Assembly (NCBI RefSeq): GCF_001907675.1
Contig: NZ_MPNT01000008.1
Location: 143,310 to 207,309 of the forward strand
DNA from: Mycobacterium paraffinicum
Lineage (GTDB): Bacteria; Actinomycetota; Actinomycetes; Mycobacteriales; Mycobacteriaceae
Direction of reading: 5' to 3'
Length of the DNA stretch: 64,000 bases
The notes beneath the pieces were generated by a model. That model did not search any database and was not told the DNA's origin. It worked only from the letters and a program-made list of their open reading frames with translations. Numbering within the stretch: the first letter of the stretch is position 1; every line of letters starts with the position of its first letter. Positions 53,823 through 61,689 of the stretch are shown here, piece after piece. The position numbers and the translations under genes are program-made.

Positions 53823-53839
53823 GTGAACGGGAGTGGAAC
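53823..53839 (+). promoter_or_regulatory. candidate RegX3/Pho-type box before senX3
   Basis: Direct half-sites GTGAAC and GTGGAAC with their cores 11 bases apart, about 85 bases before senX3. RegX3 is known to autoregulate senX3-regX3 through tandem half-sites of this spacing class; the match here is approximate. Confidence 0.35.
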
Positions 53840-53922
53840 ACCTGAAGCGAAAAGTGTGACTTGTCCGATTTTGGCCTCGTTCCGCTAGGGCAGCGTTTCC
53901 GAAGATTTGTAGGATTTGCTAT

Positions 53923-55143
53923 GTGACTGTGTTCTCGGCGCTGTTGCTGGCCGGGGTCTTGTCCGTGCTGGGGCTGGCCATAGGTGTAGCAGCCGGGACC
54001 CGGCTGTCACCGAAAGCCGCTCACCGCAGACAGCGGGTGAGCACCGAGTGGACCGGGATCACCGTCGCGCAGATGCTGCAACGCATCGTCGCGCTGATGC
54101 CGCTGGGAGTGGCGGTGGTCGATTCCCACCGCGACGTCGTCTACCTCAACGATCGGGCCAGGGAGCTGGGCCTGGTGCGCGACCGCCAGCTCGACGACCA
54201 GGCGTGGGAGGCGGCACAGCAGGCGCTCGGTGGCGTCGACGTCGAATTCGACCTGCGGCCGGCCAAACGGGCGGCCGGCCGGTCGGGGTTGTCGGTGCAC
54301 GGCCAGGCGCGGCTGCTCAGTGAGGAAGACCGGCGGTTCGCGGTGGTGTTCGCCCACGACCAGTCCGACTACGCGCGCATGGAGGCCACCAGGCGCGACT
54401 TCGTGGCCAACGTCAGCCACGAGCTCAAGACCCCGGTGGGCGCCATGGCTCTGCTCGCCGAGGCGCTGCTGGCGTCCTCGGACGACTCCGAAACCGTTCG
54501 CCGGTTTGCGGAGCGGGTGCTCGTCGAAGCCAACCGGCTGGGCGACATGGTCGCCGAGCTGATCGAGCTGTCCCGGCTGCAGGGCGCCGAACGGTTGCCC
54601 AACGTCACCGAGGTCGACGTCGATACCGTTGTCTCCGAGGCGATTTCACGCCACAAAGTGGCCGCCGACAACGCTCAGATCGAGGTGCGTACCGACGCGC
54701 CCAGCGGCCTACGGGTGCTGGGCGACGAGACGCTTCTGGTCACCGCCCTGGCCAACCTGGTGTCCAATGCGATCGCCTATTCGCCGCCCGGTTCGCCGGT
54801 CTCGATCAGCCGCCGCCGCCGCGGCGACAACGTCGAGATCGCCGTCACCGACCGGGGCATCGGTATCGCGCTGGAGGATCAGGAGCGGGTCTTCGAGCGC
54901 TTCTTCCGGGGGGACAAGGCACGCTCGCGCGCCACCGGCGGCAGCGGGCTGGGCCTGGCCATCGTCAAACATGTCGCGGCCAATCACAACGGCAGCATCG
55001 GGGTGTGGAGCAAGCCGGGGACGGGGTCCACATTCACGCTGTCGATTCCGGCCTACAAGGGCAACGACGAAGAACCCGAGCAACCGCCGGGCCGCGAGGT
55101 GCGGACCAACAGGTCACAACGAGAGGAAGAATTAAGTAGATGA
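53923..55143 (+). CDS. senX3: phosphate-responsive sensor histidine kinase SenX3
   Basis: 406 aa with GTG start. N-terminal hydrophobic region (about 2-28) for membrane insertion, a PAS-like domain (about 50-150), the H box NVSHELKTP with H166, then N box NLVSNAIAY near 282 and G boxes [12 protein letters not shown] and [12 protein letters not shown]. It senses phosphate limitation through the Pst system and phosphorylates RegX3 (established in mycobacteria). Its stop overlaps the start of an 18-codon micro-ORF that leads into regX3. Confidence 0.96.
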   Translation: MTVFSALLLAGVLSVLGLAIGVAAGTRLSPKAAHRRQRVSTEWTGITVAQMLQRIVALMPLGVAVVDSHRDVVYLNDRARELGLVRDRQLDDQAWEAAQQALGGVDVEFDLRPAKRAAGRSGLSVHGQARLLSEEDRRFAVVFAHDQSDYARMEATRRDFVANVSHELKTPVGAMALLAEALLASSDDSETVRRFAERVLVEANRLGDMVAELIELSRLQGAERLPNVTEVDVDTVVSEAISRHKVAADNAQIEVRTDAPSGLRVLGDETLLVTALANLVSNAIAYSPPGSPVSISRRRRGDNVEIAVTDRGIGIALEDQERVFERFFRGDKARSRATGGSGLGLAIVKHVAANHNGSIGVWSKPGTGSTFTLSIPAYKGNDEEPEQPPGREVRTNRSQREEELSR

Positions 55144-55196
55144 CCCGCGCGTATGACGATGCAGATCGTAGCGATGAGGAGGAATCGCGCAGATGA
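55140..55196 (+). repeat. single MIRU-type element with 18-codon ORF between senX3 and regX3
   Basis: ATG at 55140 overlaps the senX3 stop (ATGA); the reading frame of 18 codons ([18 protein letters not shown]) ends in TGA at 55194-55196, which overlaps the regX3 ATG at 55193. The inner GATGCAG..CGTAGCGATGAGGAGG is the core I remember from M. tuberculosis MIRU elements, which occupy the same site there in tandem copies of 77 and 53 bp. Here there is one copy. Confidence 0.75.
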
Positions 55197-55876
55197 CCAG
55201 TGTGCTGATCGTGGAGGACGAGGAGTCGCTGGCCGATCCGCTGGCGTTCCTGCTGCGCAAGGAGGGCTTCGAAGCCACCGTCGTGACGGATGGACAGGCC
55301 GCGCTGGCCGAGTTCGACCGTGGCGGCGCCGACATCGTGCTGCTCGACCTGATGCTGCCCGGCATGTCGGGGACCGACGTGTGCAAGCAGCTACGTGCTC
55401 GTTCGAGCGTGCCGGTGATCATGGTGACCGCGCGCGACAGCGAGATCGACAAGGTCGTCGGGCTGGAACTGGGTGCCGACGACTACGTGACCAAGCCGTA
55501 TTCGGCGCGCGAGTTGATCGCCCGGATTCGCGCGGTGCTCCGCCGTGGCGGTGACGACGACTCCGAGATCAGCGACGGCGTGCTCGAGTCCGGACCGGTG
55601 CGGATGGACGTCGAGCGACACGTCGTCTCGGTCAACGGTGACACGATCACGTTGCCGCTCAAGGAGTTTGACCTGCTCGAGTACCTGATGCGCAACAGCG
55701 GCCGGGTGCTGACCCGCGGCCAGCTGATCGATCGGGTCTGGGGCGCGGACTACGTCGGCGACACCAAGACGCTCGACGTCCACGTCAAGCGTCTGCGGTC
55801 CAAGATCGAAGCCGACCCGGCCAACCCGGTCCACCTGGTGACGGTGCGGGGGCTGGGCTACAAGCTGGAGGGCTAG
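55193..55876 (+). CDS. regX3: response regulator RegX3
   Basis: 227 aa OmpR/PhoB-type regulator. Receiver domain (1-120) with acidic pocket VEDEE, phospho-acceptor D52 (LLDLMLPG) and K101-type lysine in TKPYSARE; C-terminal winged helix (about 130-227) with LKEFDLLEYLMRNSGRVLTR and HVKRLRSKIE. It activates phosphate-starvation genes. It is translationally linked to senX3 through the MIRU micro-ORF. Confidence 0.97.
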   Translation: MTSVLIVEDEESLADPLAFLLRKEGFEATVVTDGQAALAEFDRGGADIVLLDLMLPGMSGTDVCKQLRARSSVPVIMVTARDSEIDKVVGLELGADDYVTKPYSARELIARIRAVLRRGGDDDSEISDGVLESGPVRMDVERHVVSVNGDTITLPLKEFDLLEYLMRNSGRVLTRGQLIDRVWGADYVGDTKTLDVHVKRLRSKIEADPANPVHLVTVRGLGYKLEG

Positions 55877-55899
55877 ACCGGCCGGCGAAAGGGCGCGGA

Positions 55900-56112
55900 T
55901 TATCGCGCCGCGTTGGCGGCTTCGCGGTGGCCCTTCTTTTTCGCGCGGGTCGAGCAGCAATGCGACATATCGCAATGGAACTGGTCACTGCATTGATGTG
56001 AACAATAAATTGACGCGGCCGGAAGCCAGTCCGGGTCGGACAGGTCGCGCGGCCGGTCGTTGGGATCGAACGTGTGGCCGCAATGCACGCAGGTCCTGAC
56101 CTTGGTAGCCAT
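55900..56112 (-). CDS. small cysteine-rich, probable zinc-binding protein
   Basis: 70 aa from the ATG at 56112 (MATKVRTCVHCGHTF). An N-terminal CxxC knuckle (C8, C11) is followed by YCSHQCSDQFHCDMSHCC, giving two or more further metal-ligand pairs, and a basic tail KKKGH. This looks like a zinc ribbon or treble-clef fold, possibly nucleic-acid binding. I do not recognise a named family. It converges on regX3; a GGCGCG/CGCGCC hairpin (55892-55909) covers its stop codon and could end both transcripts. The frame extends upstream to 56196 without family-like sequence. Confidence 0.65.
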   Translation of the reverse strand: MATKVRTCVHCGHTFDPNDRPRDLSDPDWLPAASIYCSHQCSDQFHCDMSHCCSTRAKKKGHREAANAAR

Positions 56113-56589
56113 GTCGTCAGGGTACCCCCAGGGCGCATTTATCGCTGCTGGTTTCGGCATTTCGCAATAACGCCAAACGTGCAATTCAACCGACAATTGC
56201 CTACTCCAGCGAATTACTTTTTGAAACTAACTCAGCCGTGACCCGTTGTCCATTGCGCCGTGGTCGGACTTCCCGGCGCGGTCATCTCGATGAAATCGAG
56301 GGCGTGGCAAGCCGATAGACGGTAGATCGGCGCCAGGCAACGAAATCCCCTGCGGCCCAGTCTGTTCCACGTTGATAACGCCAGCCGACCCCGGCGAGTG
56401 GCCTTGGCGCGGGGGGAGCGGTGCGACCAGCGCCCCGGGCCCGCGCCGTGGCCGAGGCCCGACTGCGCAGCGCGGGAATTAATCCGGCGGGCATGACGTT
56501 CGGGGTAGCCGTGGCGCACGCGACGAAATGCTGGAACCGATGAAGTGTCTTAGCATCAGCCCGTTGGGCGACGGTGATCGGGGGGAACG
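56113..56589. other. 477-base stretch without a supported gene
   Basis: The part 56140-56230 is clearly more AT-rich than the surroundings and may hold the promoter of the cysteine-rich gene. A short palindrome CTCGAT-GAA-ATCGAG lies at 56286-56300. A 95-codon frame on the minus strand (56232-56519) reads as Arg/His-rich noise. The last 60 bases should contain the promoter of the mmpS-like gene; no clear elements are visible. Confidence 0.5.
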
Positions 56590-57015
56590 GTGTTGACGCT
56601 TCTCAAGCGGGCATGGGTTCCGCTGGTCGTGGTGGTGGCGGTGATCATCGGCGGCGTTGCGGTGGACCGCCTCAACGGCGTCTTCCCGGGGCCCGGTCTG
56701 CCCAAGCCCGATCCGCGGGACGCGACCCCGCCGTACGCGGCCAAGACCGCCATCTACGAAATCCTGGGACCGCCGGGGACGACCGGCGTCGTCAACTGGA
56801 TGGACGCGGACGCGCAACCGCAGAGGGCCAACTTCTCCACGTTGCCGTGGTCGACGACGATCGTCGCCCAGATGCCCGGCATCTTCGCCTACGTCGTCGC
56901 GCAAGGTGACAGCCCCTCCATCGGCTGCCGGATCACGGTCGACGGAAAGTTGGTCGATCAACGGCAAGCCGAGACGCGCAATGCCCAGGTCTCCTGCCTG
57001 GACAAGTCCGCATGA
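56590..57015 (+). CDS. MmpS-family protein, second copy
   Basis: 141 aa with GTG start. Almost no cytosolic head (about 8 residues), one transmembrane helix (9-27), then the MmpS beta domain with two cysteines (IGCRITVDG and VSCLDKSA). Compared with MmpS4 at 19193 it lacks the 35-residue cytosolic part. The last codons and the ATGA junction to the mmpL gene match the first pair almost base for base. It partners the following MmpL; substrate unknown. Confidence 0.87.
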   Translation: MLTLLKRAWVPLVVVVAVIIGGVAVDRLNGVFPGPGLPKPDPRDATPPYAAKTAIYEILGPPGTTGVVNWMDADAQPQRANFSTLPWSTTIVAQMPGIFAYVVAQGDSPSIGCRITVDGKLVDQRQAETRNAQVSCLDKSA

Positions 57016-59948
57016 CCGACAACACCAGCGACACCGACGAAATACCCGTCGCACAACCCACCGAAGTCGAGCACAAGCCGCGTATCGCCCGCGCCATCCG
57101 CGTCCTGGCGCTGCCGATCCTCGTCTGCTGGGTGCTGATCGCGGTCGGCGTCAACGTCTTCGTCCCACAGTTGGAGAAGGTTGCCGAGGAGATCTCCGTT
57201 CCGCTCTCGCCGTCCGACGCACCGTCGGTCACCGGGATGAAGCACATCGGCGAGAAGTTCAAGGAGTACGACTCCGACAACCTCGTCCTGGTCACCCTGG
57301 TCGGTGATCAACCCCTCGGCCCGGACGCGCACCGGTTCTACGACGACCTGGTCAAAAAGATCCAGGCCGACCACGAACACGTCGAGCACGCGCTGAACTT
57401 CTGGGGACAGCGCTTCACGTCCTCAGGTGTGGAGAGCTACGACCATAAGGCCGCCTACGTCCAGGTCAACCTCAAAGGCGATCAGGGAGGGGCGGTCGGC
57501 GACGAATCCGTTGCCGCGGTGCGCAAGATCGTCGCGGACTCCAAGCCGCCCGCCGGCGTCAAGGCCTACGTCGCGGGCCAGGGAGCGCTGACCGCCGACG
57601 TGATCGTTGTCGGTGACAAGAGCCTGGCCAAGATCACCATCATCACGGTCATCATCATCGCGATCATGCTGATGTTTGTTTACCGGTCCATCGGCACCGT
57701 GTTGCTGACCATGTTCATCCTCTTCATTGGGCTGCTGTCCGGCCGCGGCGTGGTGTCGCTGCTGGGTGAAACGGGCGTCATGGGGTTGTCGACCTTCGCC
57801 GTGAACCTGCTGACCTCACTCGCGATCGCGGCGGGTACCGATTACGCGATTTTCATGGTCGGCCGCTACCAGGAGGGCCGTGAACGCGGTCTGGACCGGG
57901 AAGCCGCCTATTACGACACCTTCGCCGGTGTCAGCAAGGTGGTCCTGGGCTCGGGTCTGACCATTGTTGGGGCGCTGGCCTGCTTGAAGTTCACCCGGCT
58001 GCCTTACTTCAGTTCGCTGGCGTTCCCGTGCGCGATAGGTCTGCTGGTGGTGGTGGCGGCCGGGGTCACGCTGACGCCCGCTCTGATCGTAGTCGCCAGT
58101 GGCTTCGGTCTTTTGGACCCCAAGCGCAAGTTCAACTACACCCGGTGGCGCCGCCTGGCGACGGCCATCGTGCGCTGGCCGGCGCCCATCCTCGCCAGCT
58201 CCGTCATCCTTGCCATCGTTGGCGCCCTTGGTCTCGCGGGCTTCACCCCGCGCTACAACGACCTCTACTACCTGCCGCATAGCGCCGCCTCGGTGCAGGC
58301 CTACGACGCGGCCGATCGGCACTTCACCCAGGCCCGTCTCAACCCGGACCTGCTGATGATCGAATCGGACCACGATCTGCGCAATCCCCGAGACATGCTG
58401 GTGCTGGACAAGGTTGCCGGTGCCATCTTCCGGGTACCGGGCATCGAACGGGTGCAAAGCATCACCCGACCGCTCGGCCCACCGATCGAAGACGGGTCAA
58501 TTCCGTTCCAGCTCAGCGTGCAAACCGCGCCGATCCGTGACAACCTCAACTACCTGAGAGACCGCGTCGGCGACATCAAGAAGATCACCGGGTTCCTCGA
58601 CACCCAGATCTCCCTGCTGGAACGCCAGTACGCGATCACCCAGAAGCTCGCCAACGCGACGGACGACAGCGCAAAAACCACGGCGGAGACCGCCGCCATC
58701 ACCGACGAAATTCGCGACCACATCGCCGATTTCGACGACTTCTGGCGACCGATCCGCAGCTACTTCTACTGGGAGAGGCACTGCTACGACATCCCGATCT
58801 GCTGGTCGCTGCGTAGCCTGTTCGATGCCTTGGACGGGTTTGATCAGCTCGCCGAGAAGTTCCACGCCCTCACCGGCGATCTCACCAACACGGCCGCGGC
58901 CACGCGCGAATTGTTGGCGATCATTCCGGAGAACATCGCCGTGTCGAAGGCGATCCGGGATACGACGCTGACCATCTACAGCACGTTCGACAGTCTGATC
59001 GACCAGTTCGACCGGCTCACCGACACCAATGCTGTGATGGGTAAGTCGTTCAACGACGCTCGGGTGGAGAGCCTGTTTTACCTGCCGCCGGAGATCTTCC
59101 AGAACTCCGATTTCCAGTTCGGGTTGAGCCTGATGGTGTCGCCCGACGGAAAGGCCGCGCGCTTCATCATCACTCACTCCCTGGACCCGGCAACCGCGGA
59201 AGGCATCAAGTCCGTCGAGCAAGAGCGCAACGCGGCCAAGGAGGCGCTGAAGCTCACCTCGCTGGAGAACGCCGACATCTACCTCGGCGGCACCGCCGCG
59301 ACATTCAACGACATTGCCACCGGCGCCTGGTATGACCTGCTGATCGCCGCGGTGGCGTCGATCGTGCTGATCTTCATCATCATGGTGATCGTCACCCGCG
59401 CTCTGGTCGCGGCGGGCGTCATCGTCGGTACGATCGTGCTGTCGCTGGGAGCGGCGTTCGGATTCTCGACGCTGATCTGGCAGCATTTGGGCCACTTCCA
59501 GTTGCACTGGGTGGCAACGGAATTCGCGCTGATCGTGCTCTTGGCGGTGGGGTCTGATTACAACTTGATGCTGGTGTCGCGGATCGAGGAGGAGATCGGG
59601 GCCGGCCTGAACACCGGACTCATCCGCGGCGTCGGCGTGACGGGCCCGGTGGTGTCCGCGGCCGGTGTGGTGTTCGCCGTGACCATGGCCGCGATGCTCT
59701 CCAGCGATCTGCGGGCGATCGGTCAGTTCGGTACGACGATCGGTATCGGTCTGATGTTCGACACCTTCGTCGTTCGGACGCTGATCACGCCGTCGATCAT
59801 GACGCTAATGGGCCGCTGGTTCTGGTGGCCGAAGCGGGTGCGGGTCCGTCCGGCGAGCCAGATGCTTCGGTCCGTCGGGCCGCGCCCGCTGGTTCGTGCG
59901 CTGCTGCACCAACCGCGGCACGCGGTGGCGCGGGATCCGCAGACGTAG
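57012..59948 (+). CDS. MmpL-family RND transporter, second copy
   Basis: 978 aa, same architecture and almost the same length as the protein at 19738. Asp-Tyr pairs D277-Y ([16 protein letters not shown]) and D849-Y ([17 protein letters not shown]) are intact; the second periplasmic loop has the coiled-coil stretch and [14 protein letters not shown]. It belongs to the MmpL4/5-like lipid or siderophore exporter group. No regulator is adjacent. Which compound it moves cannot be told; M. avium complex species carry several extra pairs of this type. Confidence 0.92.
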   Translation: MTDNTSDTDEIPVAQPTEVEHKPRIARAIRVLALPILVCWVLIAVGVNVFVPQLEKVAEEISVPLSPSDAPSVTGMKHIGEKFKEYDSDNLVLVTLVGDQPLGPDAHRFYDDLVKKIQADHEHVEHALNFWGQRFTSSGVESYDHKAAYVQVNLKGDQGGAVGDESVAAVRKIVADSKPPAGVKAYVAGQGALTADVIVVGDKSLAKITIITVIIIAIMLMFVYRSIGTVLLTMFILFIGLLSGRGVVSLLGETGVMGLSTFAVNLLTSLAIAAGTDYAIFMVGRYQEGRERGLDREAAYYDTFAGVSKVVLGSGLTIVGALACLKFTRLPYFSSLAFPCAIGLLVVVAAGVTLTPALIVVASGFGLLDPKRKFNYTRWRRLATAIVRWPAPILASSVILAIVGALGLAGFTPRYNDLYYLPHSAASVQAYDAADRHFTQARLNPDLLMIESDHDLRNPRDMLVLDKVAGAIFRVPGIERVQSITRPLGPPIEDGSIPFQLSVQTAPIRDNLNYLRDRVGDIKKITGFLDTQISLLERQYAITQKLANATDDSAKTTAETAAITDEIRDHIADFDDFWRPIRSYFYWERHCYDIPICWSLRSLFDALDGFDQLAEKFHALTGDLTNTAAATRELLAIIPENIAVSKAIRDTTLTIYSTFDSLIDQFDRLTDTNAVMGKSFNDARVESLFYLPPEIFQNSDFQFGLSLMVSPDGKAARFIITHSLDPATAEGIKSVEQERNAAKEALKLTSLENADIYLGGTAATFNDIATGAWYDLLIAAVASIVLIFIIMVIVTRALVAAGVIVGTIVLSLGAAFGFSTLIWQHLGHFQLHWVATEFALIVLLAVGSDYNLMLVSRIEEEIGAGLNTGLIRGVGVTGPVVSAAGVVFAVTMAAMLSSDLRAIGQFGTTIGIGLMFDTFVVRTLITPSIMTLMGRWFWWPKRVRVRPASQMLRSVGPRPLVRALLHQPRHAVARDPQT

Positions 59949-60047
59949 CAGGCGCCGAGGCCGTTGGGTCGTCTGCGGCGACCGCCTGCGGCTAGATCGT
60001 CGCGCGTCGTTTACGCCATTTGCTGGTGCTCGACCACGGCTCGGGTT

Positions 60048-60088
60048 ATTCTATGGCCGTTGAAAAGATATTCCATGGCTGTTGAAAA
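60048..60088 (+). repeat. two 19-base direct repeats upstream of the PPE gene
   Basis: ATTCTATGGCCGTTGAAAA (60048-60066) and ATTCCATGGCTGTTGAAAA (60070-60088), offset 22 bases, about two helical turns. They lie 34-74 bases before the PPE start, where an operator or activator site would act. Confidence 0.6.
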
Positions 60089-60121
60089 TCTGCCATGCGC
60101 GCCGCGGAGAGGACTGCCGAC

Positions 60122-61321
60122 ATGGACTTTGCGTCGCTGCCTCCGGAGGTCAACTCCGGGCTTATGTACTCCGGTCCCGGGGCGGGGCCGATGCTGGCGG
60201 CCGCGGCGGGTTGGGAAGCGTTGGCCGCGCAGCTGGAGTCCACCGCCGATGGCTACGCGGCCGAGCTTGCGGGGCTGACCGGCCAGGCGTGGTCCGGCCC
60301 GTCGTCGCTGCTGATGACGTCCGCGGCCACCCCCTATGCTCAGTGGCTCTCCGCCGCGGCAGCCCAGGCCGCGCAGACCGGCGTCCAGGCCTACGCGGCG
60401 GCGGCCGCCTACGAGGCCGCGTTCGCGATGACGGTGCCGCCGCCGGTGATCGCGGCCAATCGGGCGCAGTTGCTGGCGCTGATCGCGACCAATTTCTTCG
60501 GGCAGAACACCCCGGCGATCGCGGCCACCGAAGCGCAATACCTGCAGATGTGGGTCCAGGACGCCACGGCGATGTACGGCTATGCCGCCGCCTGTGAGAC
60601 GGCCAGCACCCTCACCCCGTTCGACGAACCGCCGCGCACCACGAACCCCGCCGGACAGGGCGCTCAGGACCAGACGCTGGCGGCGCAGGCCACCGGCAAC
60701 GCCACCCGGCAGCTGGTTTCGACCAATGCCACGATGCACACCGCCAACGCGGTCACGCCCGTCGCGCCCGGAGAAACCGTCGCCGCCCCGCCGGGCAGCA
60801 CCGTCACCATCGGCGCCAACACGGGCGTGTTCCTCAACGGCGGCTCGATCACGATCACGGGTCCCGGCACCAACCTCATCAGTTTTGGCTCCGTTATCGT
60901 CAACCCCGGCAGCACAATTCACACGCTGATCGACTGTTCCGAGGGTGGTGTTCTGGTGCCTGGCGGCGTCGACGTCACCGCCGGCTCGAGCCCACTCGTC
61001 CTCACCCCCGGGTCGTTCCAGGAGGTTCTGGTCACCCTCGTCAACGGTTCCGCAACCCTCCCCGTCGTCGGCGCGGAGCAGGTCGCCGTGCAAACCATCG
61101 GCAACACCGCCACCGCGATCGTTGGTCCCGCCGGCGCGTCCATCACCAACGTCTTCGGCACCGTCAGCATCGCCACGGTCACCCCCAGTTCGTCGAGCGC
61201 CTTGGGCGCCCCGCTGGCCGGGCTGGCCGCCCCAGGGCTGGCGGGTACCGCCGGAATTCAGCCCCAGCTCGACGTGGATGGGCTGTTGGACTGGGCGCAA
61301 ACGCTTTCCGGTGCCGGGTGA
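60122..61321 (+). CDS. PPE-family protein with beta-rich C-terminal region
   Basis: 399 aa. PPE domain at 1-180 ([20 protein letters not shown]; WxG as QAWSGPSS near residue 58; [20 protein letters not shown] near 125). The rest (about 200-370) is unusual for a PPE: a Gly/Thr/Val-rich series ([20 protein letters not shown], then [17 protein letters not shown]) that suggests a beta-helix or sandwich. The expected SVP signature is not in this frame but in the overlapping downstream frame. ATG at 60122 preferred over 60095. Likely ESX-exported; no PE gene next to it. Confidence 0.88.
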   Translation: MDFASLPPEVNSGLMYSGPGAGPMLAAAAGWEALAAQLESTADGYAAELAGLTGQAWSGPSSLLMTSAATPYAQWLSAAAAQAAQTGVQAYAAAAAYEAAFAMTVPPPVIAANRAQLLALIATNFFGQNTPAIAATEAQYLQMWVQDATAMYGYAAACETASTLTPFDEPPRTTNPAGQGAQDQTLAAQATGNATRQLVSTNATMHTANAVTPVAPGETVAAPPGSTVTIGANTGVFLNGGSITITGPGTNLISFGSVIVNPGSTIHTLIDCSEGGVLVPGGVDVTAGSSPLVLTPGSFQEVLVTLVNGSATLPVVGAEQVAVQTIGNTATAIVGPAGASITNVFGTVSIATVTPSSSSALGAPLAGLAAPGLAGTAGIQPQLDVDGLLDWAQTLSGAG

Positions 61322-61614
61322 CGGACATGCAGGCGCACCCCGACCCGCGATCGGTATGGCCGTTTCACCCCTCGTCCGGTGTCGGCGCGCCCCGCGCCGC
61401 GGTAGGCGTCGCGGCCGCACTGGGTCCGCTGTCGGTGCCCGCGGGCTGGACGACCAACATCCCGCAGGTCGAGTCGACTCCGCCTTCGCTGCCGGATGCC
61501 CGCATCGACCCCGGCCGGCCGGGGCGCACGTTCCGGCGGGCGTTGATGGCAACGATCATCGGACGCGATGCCGGCTGCTCCTCCTCGACGACGAGCGTGC
61601 GTTCAGGGCATTGA
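61318..61614 (+). CDS. small ORF carrying the PPE-SVP signature, coupled to the PPE gene
   Basis: 98 aa with GTG at 61318 overlapping the PPE stop (GTGA). Residues about 35-43 read GPLSVPAGW, an exact fit to GxxSVPxxW, the mark of the PPE-SVP subfamily, preceded by AAVGVAAAL as in SVP tails. It is in a different frame from the PPE gene. Either a frameshift split an ancestral PPE-SVP protein, or the tail is now a separate, translationally coupled protein, or ribosomes shift frame here. The last 25 residues are unlike known SVP tails. Confidence 0.5.
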   Translation: MTDMQAHPDPRSVWPFHPSSGVGAPRAAVGVAAALGPLSVPAGWTTNIPQVESTPPSLPDARIDPGRPGRTFRRALMATIIGRDAGCSSSTTSVRSGH

Positions 61615-61689
61615 GCGTGCGCCGACGGCGGAGCCCATCGGCGTGTCGTCGCCCGGGGCGCACCCGCGAAGCCCTGCACGCACACTCGA

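Noticed and set aside
56232..56519. 95-codon minus-strand frame in the gap before the second mmpS
   Set aside because: Arg/His/Gly-rich with no recognisable motif or ribosome site; two overlapping frames are equally open.
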